A stretch of DNA of 64,000 bases. Source: Cordilura impudica (taxonomy: Eukaryota > Arthropoda > Insecta > Diptera > Scathophagidae). Under the pieces are notes generated by a model. The model ran no database searches. It saw only the letters and a list, made by a program, of their open reading frames with translations, and was not told the origin of the DNA. The position numbers and the translations under genes were made by a program. The DNA lies in NCBI GenBank assembly GCA_963682025.1, contig OY821517.1, positions 98,331,946 to 98,395,945 on the forward strand, read 5' to 3'. This document shows positions 44,140 through 55,649 of the stretch, piece after piece (the first letter of the stretch is position 1; each line of letters starts with the position of its first letter).

Positions 44140-44405
44140 GCCACGTCCAAACTCAAATTTCCACATATTTCTTGCAATATTTGCGGCTATATTTCAATTG
44201 CCTCTTGTTTATCGGTATAGACAACTGATTGTACATAACCCCCCAAAAAAAAAATGATCCAATGAGGTCAAATCACACATCTTTGGTGGTAAATTGATAG
44301 GACCATAACGTTAAATTTTTCGTTAATCAAAAGTTTCTTTGAGTAAATTAATTCTAGTGTGGGCTGTGCGATATGTGGGTCCGTCCTGTGAGAACCACAT
44401 GTCAG
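44140..44405 (-). pseudogene. Fragment of a DD41D-type mariner transposase
   Basis: On the minus strand the sequence gives DMWFSQDGPTYRTAHTRINL, LKETFDEKFNV, then after damage FLGGYVQSVVYTDKQEAIEI and PQILQEICGNL. These blocks line up with the catalytic and C-terminal parts of the intact-looking transposase at 50281-51392 (WFQQDGATCHTA; LWGALKDKCYANKPETIDAL). Most of the gene and both ends are lost. Confidence 0.6.
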
Positions 44406-44860
44406 CAAAATTAATTTATGTAATATTCTGCCGATTAATTTTTCTGGTGGTTGGAGAAAAGCTTGTGGACTATCTTCACTCAAAATTTGCTACAAATTTA
44501 AAATTCTTTCTTAAAAAAGCAACAAATTTGGAGCAAAAATGTATCTCCAAATAATGAAGGGAATTTATATAAATTTATTTTCATAATTAAATTTTAGAAG
44601 AACGATTTTTGTTATCATTTCTTAAACTTTGTTAGATTTGTGGTGATTCTGTATCCTATTAGAGAACCACCTTTAAACGAGATTAGTATGAAATATATTT
44701 AAAATTTTTAAAGTTAATCTGAGAGTTTTCTACAAAACAAAAAAAATTATGGAAATCTGCTATATTTTTATTAAAACCTATCAGTTGCCTTTAGGCTTTT
44801 GTGTTAGCTAGACGTGTTTTTCTTCGTTACTGGTGTTTTTTTTTTTTTAACGACGAAAAT
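44406..44860. other. No gene recognised
   Basis: AT-rich sequence that may include the 5' untranslated region of the LINE that follows. No motif. Confidence 0.3.
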
Positions 44861-46105
44861 TACTGAACGTACTTTTGCTTTTATTGATGAGGACCCTATG
44901 TCTTCATCAAAAATTAAAAAACTGGGTCCAGAAAAAATTCCTGGACCCCATTACAAGTTTTTGATAATGAAAATGAAACTGAAACTGAAATGCAGTGTGA
45001 AAAAATTTATAAAAGTGAAACTGTTAAACTTTCTCCAATAAAAGTATTAACACAAAACAATGAAGAGATATTAAAGTTATTAAATAATAAAGTTATAACA
45101 AAATAAAAAACAAACCCGTCCAATGTCGAAAGTGTCAAATGTTCGGTCATGGAGAAAAGGGGTGCAATGTTAAGGTGAGATGTGCTAATTGCGCAGAAAA
45201 ACACAAAACTTCGGAGTGTACATCTGAGAATAAAACACAATGTGCAAACTGTGGTAACAATCACAAAGCTACTGATCTCTCATGCCCTAAGCGTTTTGCA
45301 TATGTTCAAATGAGAGAAAAAATATCAAATCGATCAAATCATTGGAAATATAAACAACAACATAGATAACTTTCCACATATCAACAACAACCAACCATAC
45401 GTACCAAATGTAGGGACTCATCAAAATTGGCGTCCAAACAGCATTTATAAATTAAAAACAAGTAAGAAAATTATAGTCGGTCTAGGCCACAGGTATAATT
45501 TTTGGACTACTCATTAATGGATGTAATAAACGCATATAAACCCAATTTGAGTAAGATCTATATGACAATTTGGATCTTATGACAATTTATGTCGATTTCA
45601 TAGGGGTAATTTGTATGGGGGCTAGGTGTGAACGTGGACCGATTCTCACCAATTTCAACAGCGTTCATCCCATGCCCGACAAAAGCTTATATACCAAATT
45701 TCATCAGAATATATTCATATTTGCGACCTGCAGTTTGATTACAAGGTTTACATGGATACACAGACGGACGGACGGACATTGTTAAATCAACTCAGAAAGT
45801 GATTCTGATTCGATCGGTATAATTAAAGATGGGTCTAGGTCAAATATTTTTGATTGTTACAAACAGCAGCACAAAGTCATTATACCCAAACCACATAGTG
45901 GTATAGGGTATAATAAACAACTCTCAATCCAACATTAAATGCAACAATAATTCTGTTAATAATTCTCAGGCAGATCTCTTTACTGAGCAGCAGATGACGG
46001 ATCTCACAATGGAATTAATAACTAAACTTAGTCAATGTAAAAATAAACAAGAACAATTTAGTGTAATAACTCAACTAGCATTTAAATATGTTTATAATAA
46101 TGTGT
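44861..46105 (+). pseudogene. LINE ORF1 remnant with Cys/His knuckles, split by copy D
   Basis: The N-terminal part (44900-45105, SSSKIKKLGPEKIPGP; LSPIKVLTQNNEEILKLLNN) joins abruptly to the knuckle region, so the middle of ORF1 is deleted. Three knuckles follow at 45121-45300: CRKCQMFGHGEKGC, CANCAEKHKTSEC and CANCGNNHKATDLSC. A frameshift lies near 45335. A 456-bp hairpin-ended repeat then interrupts the gene, and its C-terminus resumes at 45913-46105 (TEQQMTDLTMELITKLSQC...FKYVYNNV). ORF1 proteins bind LINE RNA. The three-knuckle layout is typical of Jockey-type elements. Confidence 0.8.
45457..45912 (-). mobile_element. Hairpin-ended repeat, copy D, internally deleted
   Basis: Reverse orientation, from AACAAGTAAGAAAATTATAG to GTGGTATAGGGTATA. 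About 320 bp of the family middle are missing. It lies inside LINE ORF1. Confidence 0.88.
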
Positions 46106-46106
46106 A

Positions 46107-48627
46107 ATGATCATGACGAATTTAAAGATAGTATTTTGGAATTGTAGAAGTATCCGAAACAAAATTATTGAATTTACTAATTTTTTAAATACCAATGATA
46201 TAGATATTTGTCTTTTAACTGAGACTTGGCTTAGTAATGCAAATAATCTATATCATCCTCTATATTCATGTGTAAGAAAAGATGGAGTATGTCAGAACGG
46301 TGGTGGTGTTGCCATACTTGTCAAGAAATCAGTTAACTTCACAATTATTCCCAGCCTTGTTACTCAGGTGATTGAACATGTGGGAATTCAGATAAGATAT
46401 AGGCAAGGTTTAAGCCTAAATATATACAGCGTTTATTTTCCTGGGGGGCATGAAAATAGCGTTCTTAGAAACAAATTCAAAAGTGATATTAGGAAAATTT
46501 TAAATACAAGCAATAATTATTTGATTTGCGGTGACTTAAATTCCAGACATAGAAACTGGAACTGCTTACGTGCTAATCAATGGGGTAAAATTCTTAGTGA
46601 CTTTACAACATACTTTCCTGTTGCAATTTCCTTCCCCAATTCACCCACCTAGATTCCGGCAGAGGTCAAAATTAGTCCATCTGCTCTTGATTTAATTTTA
46701 TCAAATATTCCTCAGTTTATTTCCTACCCATATACTTTAAATGATTTGAGTTCTGATCATCTACAAGTTTGTTTTAATCTTTCCACGTCTATGCCTTTTA
46801 TGAAGAATTTATATAATAATTTTAAGCGTGATAATTCCAAAATCTGCACCTAGAACAAATAATATTAAACTTCCAGATAACATTTTACGTTTAATAAAGC
46901 TAAGAAATGCTTATCGTAAAGAATGGTCAAGGTATAGGCAAATTTCTGACTATCAAATTATGAGTAGATATACTGTTCTCATACGAAATGAGATATACTC
47001 CCACCGAAATCGTCAATGGAATAATAGACTAAGTGCAATGGATAAAGGATCCAAACCTTTTTGGAATGTCACAAAAATATTAAAAGGAAAGTCTAGTAAT
47101 TGTCATTCTCTTTTAACTGATAATGGTGTTTTAATTTCCGATGAAGATAAAGCAAATGCATTTGCTAGAAGTTTTAGTCTAAATCATAGGGTGTCTGGAA
47201 ACATGGTTTCAAATGATCACACACTGATAGTTAACGAAACTGTTGACCTTTTTGATTCACATAGCATAACAACTTCAACCTCAGACCACATTTCAATTAC
47301 TGATGTGGAACTAATAATTGACAACTGTAAGAGAAGAAAAGCTTGTGGTTTAGATGATATTAACAACCAGATGTTAAGAAATCTTCCCAAAACTGCAGTA
47401 CGTTATCTGTCTCATATCTATAATGCATGCTTGACCCTGCAATATTTTCCCAACACGTGGAAAACAGCTAAAGCCATTCCTATACCTAAACCGGGTAAAA
47501 CACACAATATACTAGAAAACTATAGACCAATAAGTCTATTAAGCAGCTTAGGAAAAATTTTGGAGAAGGTAATAAGCAAAAAACTGGTAGAATTTCTCAA
47601 TAATAACCGCATTTTACCTGACGAACAATTTGGCTTTAGGAGTTCGCATTCAACTATTCATCAGGTTAAAAGAATCTGCAATGATGTTAAACAAGGGTTG
47701 TCTACGGGAAAATCCACAGCACTCGTCTTACTAGATGTTGATAAGGCTTTCGACTCGGTATGGCACTATGGCCTAATATATAAGCTTATTCAGTTTAATT
47801 TCCCAATGTTCCTTGTTAAGTTGATAAGGAATTTTCTAAAACACAGATATTTCTGTGTTTCTATTGGGAACTCTTTCTCAGATCTAAACATAATTCCTGC
47901 AGGTGTTCCTCAAGGATCAGTCCTAGGTCCAATCCTTTATAATATATTCTGTGCTGACATGCCCACAATCAGTCCATGCAAACTTGCAGCTTATGCAGAT
48001 GATCTTGCAATTTATTTCACACATGAACTCAGTCCGAATATTCTGACGGAAGTTCAATGTTCACTGGACCGGTTGGCCGAGTACTACTCCAAATGGAGAA
48101 TAAAAATTAATTCGAATAAGACACACGCCATCTTTTTCACAAGAAAAAGAAAACCTTGTTATTTACCTAATGATAATCTAACTCTTTTGGGCAACAGTAT
48201 AAATTGGTCAAATAATATAAAATACCTTGGCATTTGTTTAGATACAAAATTAACATTTAGCTCTCATATATCTAGCATTACTGATAAAATTAATAAATAT
48301 AAAAAAATATTATATCCACTTATCAACAGAAACTCTCTTCTTAATAATTCTAACAAAATTCTAATAGTTAAAGTCATTTTTCAGGCAATAATCCTATATG
48401 GCTGCCCAGTATGGGGAAATTGTGCAAAAACCCATTTAAAACGCCTACAAATAGCGCAAAACAAAATTTTAAAAATGGTTCTCAAGTTACCATGGCTCTT
48501 CTCTACTTCCAGACTACATGCTATCAGTAATACTAGTATTGTCTCTGAAGCGATTGCAAAAACCACCACTCGTTTTATATCAAGTTGTAGCTTATCTGAA
48601 AATTCACTAATCTGTATCCTTTATTAA
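46107..48627 (+). pseudogene. Jockey-type LINE ORF2: endonuclease and reverse transcriptase, nearly complete
   Basis: The AP-type endonuclease is at 46107-46800: LKIVFWNCRSIRNKI, LLTETWL, GGGVAILVKKS, YFPGG, LICGDLNSRHRNW, and SSDHLQV. It carries one in-frame TAG at 46650-46652 and a frameshift near 46820. From 46828 an open frame of 599 codons gives the linker (LIKLRNAYRKEWSRYR; KPFWNVTKILKG), then RT with CGLDDINNQML, ENYRPISLLSSLGKILEKVI, EQFGFRSSHSTIHQV, LLDVDKAFDSVWH, VPQGSVLGPILYNI and the catalytic AAYADDLAIYF near 48000. The thumb follows (IKYLGICLDTKLTFSSH; LPWLFSTSRLH). Two lesions only. It nicks and reverse-transcribes LINE RNA at the target. Confidence 0.92.
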
Positions 48628-50202
48628 TTTTATTAATTATAAGTATATATCTTTCTATATTGAATAATAATATCAATTAATGATTGTTATTGTTTTTGTT
48701 AATAGTTTTCCTTCGGCTTTAAATCTTTTATTTATACCTTTCACTTTTCTTTAAAATTTATAATAATACTTTAGATATAAGGCAAAGCCAAATCCGTGCA
48801 ATAAGTTTTCCTAATATGTAAGAAATTTGTAAATTTTGCTATTAAATAAAGAATTAATTAACTATTAATTATTAAAACCTATAAATAGTTACTTAATTTT
48901 TTATAAGTAACTAGGTACTTTTTTAAGGGTGGGATAAGGTTTTCAAGGCGAAAAAAGTCGTATTTTTATGATTTTTTTGAAGACATGAATATTACTGGAT
49001 TAGTTATTTCATATACACGTTATAGTAGCATATTTAAGGAATCGTTGAGAAAATTTTCTACTAAAAATGTTAGTAAATACGTCCGTAAAAACGAATGTCC
49101 ACAGACGCCTCGGAAAAGGTTGTTATGTGTTATGTCTAAATGCGCTGGAGTGGTGATATTTCCTTCGATAATCAGGAAGAGTTTTTTTAATTATTATTTT
49201 TGGCAGCATTTTGAAGTGAAAAACACGATTTTTCCTATAAAATTTCGGTGAGTTTGTTGTTAAAAAAATGGAAAAAATGGTAAAAAAAAACTCCCTGTTG
49301 ATTTATTTTAGAAGTAGTGTATAAAATTTCAAGATGTTCCGTCAAGTAGATTTTGAGTCATGATGTTCACGGACTTCAAAAATGTTGTTTGCGAGAAAGT
49401 CGATTTAAATTGTTTAACATGCTCGTATACGATATTCCATATGAAAACATGTCTTTTGAAATGTTGTTTCTGCGTTAGCTTTGCTCCGATTTACATAGCT
49501 CTCTCGACATGTTGTACATTCAGAAAAAAATTCAAAAAAAGTTTGCAAAAGCTTACCCCGCCGTTAAGGAACTTTTATAATTATATTTCATTCATAATGG
49601 TGATTTATTGTATTTATTTCGCGATAACGTTAACAAAAAGTGTTCCAGTACCAGCTATCATACAACAGTAAGAAGAATTATATAGAGTAATCAAATTTTT
49701 TCAAGTGTTTTTTTTTTAACTTTTTCTCTGAAATCTCTGAACCTATTAAACCGACTTTAATGATTTTAAATAGCAACCCGTCCATGAAGTTTTTGAATAA
49801 TTTTCACTAAAAATGAGCAACCCAAATAATCAACTGAGGTCGTGATCCTGATTTCCACAGACGGACAGATGGACATGGCCATATAAACTCCGCTTGTTAA
49901 AAAGGATCAAGAATATATATATTTTATGGGCGCCAGGTTTTTGTTTAGTTATTCAAAATGGAATGACAAAAAAATTTATAATAAAAATGGGACGGAAACT
50001 TGCTACGTGCTGTTTTTTCAATTAATTCCCATGAAATGGGGCAATGGAGCATTTTAGGTCATGTTTTTTAATGCACTTATTTGATAAAAGTGCGAAAAGT
50101 ATTTTGCTTTCATTTACAATATTTTTTTTTTTTTAGTTGAAAATTCAATGAATAATAAATATTTTTGTTAGCTCTTCGACAAACACTATAAATCATTTAA
50201 TA
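48628..50202. other. LINE 3' UTR, then no gene recognised
   Basis: 48628 to about 48890 is AT-rich and probably the LINE 3' untranslated region. Short open frames at 48985-49251 and 49360-49671 show no known motif. GACGGACAGATGGACATGGCCATATAAACTC near 49860 resembles fragments found in fly dispersed repeats. Confidence 0.4.
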
Positions 50203-51505
50203 AAGGGTCCGCCAAATAACTTTTTTTTCTGAAAATGCTATATAAAAAAAACTACTAAATGTTATCTCAAATTTCTTTTTTTATTTGAAAGTACAATCCT
50301 TCCGGTTAATAATGAAAATAATTTCATTTAACTGGCTGCCTCGGCTGGCCATGCAGTAGCCTACACGATCGGTCCAATTTTTAAGCATATTATCGATTGT
50401 GTGCAGCTGTATTTCACCAATGGCTTCACGAATATTGTCCTTTAAAGCGTCAATTGTCTCTGGCTTGTTGGCGTAACACTTATCTTTGAGGGCACCCCAC
50501 AAATAATAGTCCAACGGTGTTAAATCGCAGCTCCGAGGTGGCCAAATAACATCAGCTTTGCGGCTGATAATGCGATCTTCAAAAACAGGGCGCAAAACAT
50601 CGAGTGAATCTTCGGCTGTGTGGCACGTAGCGCCGTCCTGTTGAAACCATATGTTGCCAATATCCACCTCTTCAATTTTTGTGAACAAAAATTCGTTCAA
50701 CGTGGCCCGATAACGATCGCCATTGACTGTTACGGCCACTCCTTGCTCATTTTCGAAGAAAAATGGCCCAATTATGCCTCTGGACCAAAATCCGTACCAA
50801 ACAGTGACTCGTTTTGGGTGTATCGGCTTTTCAATGTATGCGTGCGGGTTTTCTGTGCCCCAAATGCGACAATTTTGTTTCTTTACATACCCGCCAAGAT
50901 CAAAGTGAGCTTCATCTGAAAAGATGATTTCTTTTTTGCAAAATCGGCATCTTCTGTAGGTCGATCGCAGGCCCACTTAGCGAAGCGAAAACGCATTGCA
51001 TGGTCAGTTGGCTTCAACTCCTGGACCAATTGGACTTTGTATGGCGTCATACCAAGGTCTTTATACAAAATTCGTCTCAATGATGCCTCCGAAATGTTCA
51101 ATTCTTGAGAACGACGGTGAATTGATGTTGATGGCGCTTCACGCACACTTTCTGCCACAGCAGCAATATTCTCGGGTGTACGCACTGTTTTTGGCTTATC
51201 ATGCTTTGGTTTATCGATGAGGATGCCAGTTTCTTTCACTTTTTTCACAAGATAACGAACATACGGAGCTGACGGTGCTTCTCTTCTTCCAAAATCCGTA
51301 CGCAATTTTCGCACACATTCTGCAACATTACCATGATTTTCAAAGTAATGTCGCAATATTTCCCAGCGCTGTTCAAGCGTATATACAACCATATTCGTTC
51401 AGCGGAAGGATAAAACTAATTATCTGTAAAATTAGACGTGAGCTAATTGTTACCATTCCCGAAATAGGCACTAGTTGAAAAAAAACGTTAGAAGGCGGAC
51501 CCTTT
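50203..51505 (-). mobile_element. Mariner-superfamily transposon, DD41D (rosa-type), nearly intact
   Basis: The 1303-bp element has imperfect terminal inverted repeats of about 27 bp starting AAGGGTCCGCC on both ends. TA duplications lie at 50201-50202 and 51506-51507. It holds one transposase gene with a single frameshift. This is the best-preserved DNA transposon in the window. Confidence 0.93.
50281..51392 (-). pseudogene. DD41D mariner-type transposase, one frameshift
   Basis: The frame starts at the ATG at 51390-51392 (VVYTLEQRWEILRHYFENHG, a helix-turn-helix DNA-binding start), passes SLRRILYKDLGMTPYKVQL, and is shifted once near 50925 within an A-rich run. It then continues to 50281. 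Catalytic residues are the Asp of SDEAHFDLGG (50914-50916), the Asp of QQDGATCHTA (50635-50637) and the Asp of DLTPLDYYLWG (50509-50511). There are 41 residues between the last two, hence DD41D, the spacing described for rosa-type elements of fruit flies. The whole protein would be about 370 residues, a normal length. Apart from the one indel no stop is seen, so activity was recent. Confidence 0.92.
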
Positions 51506-51507
51506 AC

Positions 51508-51888
51508 AATTTCGAAGTTGAATGAAACAAAACTTCTGCAACATTAATATTTTAAATATTGAAATTTATGTTATTTTTTTTAGTTATCGTTTTAGTTATT
51601 TGTGTTAAGCTTGTTATATAATAGTTTATGTGTATTTTGCTTCATTACAGATTCACTAAAATACGGAAATGGCAACTAATTAAAAGCAATAAAATTCTAC
51701 AATTAAAATGCCATAAATTAGCTAACAAACCAAAAAGTGTAAACAGTATTATTTATTTATAGAAAATAAATAAAATATTAAATGGAACTGTATTATAAAG
51801 CTATAATTTTTATTTGATTTCATAAATTGTGCAAGAGTTTAGTGAGTTTGTGGGTGCGTGTGTAAAACGAGCAAGATTTCTTCTGTCC
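51508..51888. other. Possible 5' UTR and upstream intron of the candidate host gene
   Basis: AT-rich. TTCATTACAG at 51642-51651 could be a splice acceptor ahead of the coding exon at 51889. The frame is open from 51829, but there is no ATG before 51889. Confidence 0.35.
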
Positions 51889-52304
51889 ATGATTATGTCA
51901 AGTGGACGTAGTGCTCGTCTACCACCTACTCCCAATGCTCCCAACAACAAACAATGGGTATCCCAGTCAACAGCCAGCACAATTGAAACATCAGTCGGAC
52001 ATTTACATGAACCCAACCGTAACAATCTAATGTATCAATACAACAGCAACAACACTACAGTGCCCGGCAGTATGAGTCACATAACTTCCACAGGTATGAT
52101 AGACAATTCTACCGATCTTAGTAGTAGAACAGTAGATACTGCCACCGTTGGTATACCGGGTGAGACAATTGATACATTGGGACCGGAGTTATCAGTAGCG
52201 ACATCGAAGGTGTTTGAAAGTCTATCGGAAACGGAACGTAAAATGATAATTGAAGTGCTGAATCGTGATGAAAATGTTAGACAACGTGATGCCACGCGTA
52301 TAAT
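51889..52304 (+). CDS. Candidate first coding exon of a Rab-effector-type host gene
   Basis: The exon gives about 139 residues from the ATG at 51889 (a second ATG is at 51895), and ends at a consensus donor AAT/GTAAGT (GT at 52305-52306). The first 90 residues are low-complexity and polar (SSGRSARLPPTPNAPNNKQW, YQYNSNNTT), as in disordered N-termini. The end, SLSETERKMIIEVLNRDE then VRQRD, resembles the first helix of Rab-binding domains in RIM, rabphilin and synaptotagmin-like proteins, which bind Rab3/Rab27 on secretory vesicles. Balanced codon use and absence from the rest of the window set it apart from the transposons. No further exon is visible downstream. The gene family is an inference. 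Confidence 0.5.
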
Positions 52305-52812
52305 GTAAGTTGATACAATTGTTAATAAAATTCAAAAAAAAAATATATATATATATAATTTTTAAAATGCTACAAAGGAAGACAATGAAAAACATACAAA
52401 AGAATTCAAATCTTTTTGTAGGTTTTTTTTCTCAATTATATTTCTGTTTTCTCTGCACACTTTCTTGAATTTCATTATATACATACAATATCCATATATT
52501 ACGCAAAAACTTTTGTGTTTTATTCGATATACAACAACACTCTTTTTCTTCCTTCTCAATAACTTACCATCCCAACGAGGAAAGAACATGGTTTTTCAAT
52601 TATGTTGGCAATATCCTCGAACATAAAAATAGTTTTTATATATTATTAGTATGCTCTGTCGAACTTCGCTATGACTTACCGAGACTTATTGACATATTCT
52701 ACTTCATAATCAATTTCTCCAGCGAAGTTTTTATTTTGCAATTAAAACATATTTATTTAATTTATTTTATATATTTTTTATTTCAATGCTTGCTGATATT
52801 CAATGCTCATAG
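52305..52812. other. Probable intron sequence
   Basis: It follows the splice donor at 52305. AT-rich with a TATATATATATA run near 52343; no exon is seen before the repeats begin. Confidence 0.45.
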
Positions 52813-53207
52813 CATGTACCACTATGTGATCGTGGTATAGTGCCTTTGTGCTGATGTTTGTAACTATCAAAATATTTGACCAGAATCACTTTCTGAGTTG
52901 ACTTAGCGGCGTCCGTACATCCGCCGGTCTGTCTGTCTGTCTGTCCGTGTGTCCGTCTGTCCGTCTGAATATATTTTGACGTAATTTAGTGCACAAGCTT
53001 CTATCGGTCATAGGAACGCAATTGAAATTGATGAAAATCGGTCGATTTTTTGACCTAGTCCTTATATAAATATAGCATCCGACAAGAACTTTTTCATATC
53101 AAAAGGAAAAAAATTAAATCCACTCAAATTTATTTTATGGTTATTTTTTATATGAATAGGGTATCGTGTAGTCCATCTATACCGACTATAATTTTCTTAC
53201 TTGTTTT
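52813..53207 (+). mobile_element. Hairpin-ended repeat, copy E, old and deleted
   Basis: It runs from GTACCACTATGTGATCGTGG to ATTTTCTTACTTGTTT. It keeps the GTCC/GTCT microsatellite (52930-52970) and a decayed second palindrome. About half the family length is lost. Confidence 0.8.
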
Positions 53208-53345
53208 TAATAAATTTTCTGATTAAGGCGTCTGTTTATTATTTATTATTGGAGTACAAGAGATGTACACATAATACATATTATCATATTATGAATAATA
53301 TTTTTAGTATTAAATCAAACATATATTAGTATTCTTTATTCTATT

Positions 53346-54130
53346 TATACCCTATACCACTATGTGGTTTGGGTATAATGACTTTGTGCTGCTGTTTGTA
53401 ACAACCAAAAATATTTGACCTAGACCCATCTTTAATTATACCGATCGAATCAGAATCACTTTCTGAGTTGATTTAACAATGTCCGTCCGTCCGTCCGTCC
53501 GTCCGTCTGTGTGTCCATGTAAAGCTTGTAATCAAACTGCAGGTCGCAAATATGAATATATTTTGATGAAATTTGGTATATAAGCTTTTATCGGCCATGG
53601 GATGAACGCTATTGAAATTGGTGAGAATCGGTCCATGTTCAGACCTAGCCCGCATACAAATTACCCATATGAAATCGACATAAATTGCCATAAGATCCAA
53701 ATTGTCATATAGATCTTACTCAAATTGGGTTTGTATGCGTTCATTACATCCATTAATGAGTATTCCAAAAATGATCCCTTTGGCCCCATATAGAGCTGCT
53801 TCCCGATCTTCACTTAAATCTATTAAAAACAAAAATATTGCACTGATTCTTCTCAAATTTTGTTTGTATATATTTTTGCAAAATAAAAGAGACTTTACCA
53901 AACATGATCAGGATCGGTCCATTTTTGGACCTAGTCCCCATATAGATATATCATCCGATATGAACTTTTTCATATCTGCAGCCAAAAAAAATTAATAAAA
54001 ATCCCACTCAATTTTGGTTTTTGCTTATTTTCTATGTCCAGTTAGTTGGGCCTAAGAGATAGAGTTTCTAAACGCATGGTATAGGGTATCGTATAGTCGG
54101 TCTAGACCGACTATAATTTTCTTACTTGTT
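53346..54130 (+). mobile_element. 0.78-kb hairpin-ended repeat, copy F, full length
   Basis: 785 bp, from TATACCCTATACCACTATGTGG to TTTTCTTACTTGTT. It has the complete palindrome at 54092-54115, (CCGT)n at about 53481-53502, and is close to copies A and G. It lies in the probable intron of the candidate host gene. Confidence 0.92.
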
Positions 54131-54159
54131 TTGACATGGATATATTAATATATAAAATT

Positions 54160-54370
54160 ATACTGAACCCTTAGCTGCAATTTTGATGAAGAATGAAAAT
54201 GCGATATCATCAATGGTTCTTGAGTTAAAATCTAAGCAAAAAAACATTAAGATAAGGAAGAATTTTTGAAGATAAGAAAAAATTTGTCTTGAGAACCACC
54301 AACCGTTGGAAGGTTTTACTATACTGGCCTAGTACTTTCACCCTCACTTAGAATTTCTCACCTCCCAGAC
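54160..54370 (+). repeat. Dispersed repeat of unknown class (pair of 26740-26950)
   Basis: It shares ordered blocks with 26740-26950, ending in GGCCTAGTACTTTCACCCTCACTT. It begins within 30 bp of the end of copy F. Confidence 0.65.
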
Positions 54371-55649
54371 AATGACCTGTTCCATGTTCCATGGTGTAAT
54401 AAATCGTGACAAGCCAGGGACGGAAAATAGTTCTTATTTCTTTTTTTTTTTTTTTTTTCTTTGAAAGAAAGGAAAATAATTTTTTTCTTGGTTATTCCTA
54501 CCCGGATATATATCGTATTTTTGATGTAATATATGCATTTCTAAGGGTTTTGTAGGGCAACGAATTAAAATGTCTTTGGTAAAGGGCCCAAAATTGTCAC
54601 TTTTGTAAGAATTATTTATTAATTTTATAACTAAAACTAGCTGTTTTTACCCGGTCTTTCCCGGGATCCAAAGGCCTTTCACTTGAAAAAAGGTTCACTA
54701 TGCCTACCAGACGCTGAGTAGTTAGTCCCCGATGAACCATTCCTCAAAGAAAATTAACTTTCTCCCCAAAAATTTTTATGGGATTTTGGGAATTTGCTCA
54801 TTGTGAAAAAATTTCCCATGTTTATGTTTTTTGGGGCAACAAACTCATTTTTTATTTCAATTTAAAATTTTGTGATAATTTTATTTAGAAGTTTTCTTTA
54901 TAAGATGCTACTGCAAAAATGCTTCAAAACTAAGCTGCGAAACCGCTTTAAGTTTTTTTTTTTTTTTTTTTTTGAAGTTTATATATTTTGTAAACATCAA
55001 ATATAACGGAATTGTTTGCAAATTAAAGGAATCAGAAGTTTTAAAAATTGAATTACTTCATTCAATAAATGATAATTATGGAGCAGAGACGTCAAATTTA
55101 TAGAAGTTTAAAAAATGGAAAATGAATACGACGTTTAAAATTGTGTCGCCAGGTTGCTTTAAGCAACTGCTTATACTATATATACATATGTATGCTTATT
55201 GCACATACGTATATAAAATTTATCATAAGACTTTTCACTGAACTTTGTTCCGCGATCGAGTCGCGTTCGCGTCCGCGCGTTTAGCAGCTACACCCTTGCT
55301 GCCGCGCAGTTGTCGTCATCTTATTTTAATCGCCAAAATATATATTTTAGCTTAGCTGTGTTCTGAAAGCGCGTTGCGTCCGCGTCCGCGTCCGCGCACC
55401 GAAATGATGCTATTGAATAGAATACAGATTTTAAATACGTCTGTTGCAAGACAGTTATTGAGATCAGTTTGGAGGATCTGTTAATTTCTTTTGGGGACCT
55501 TTTAAAAAAAATGTGGGGAGTTTGTAAATCGTGAAGTTCTTCCCCAATTTTTCGGGTAAAAATTATATTTTTTGGGAATTTGTTCATTGGGGACTAAGCA
55601 CTCAGCGCCTGCTATGTTTATCCATGGATTATTTTGAGTGTATGATGTC

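Noticed and set aside
48985..49671. Two plus-strand frames of 88 and 103 residues as candidate genes
   Set aside because: No family resemblance, no splice signals, and Lys/Phe/Ile-rich composition as expected from AT-rich noncoding sequence.
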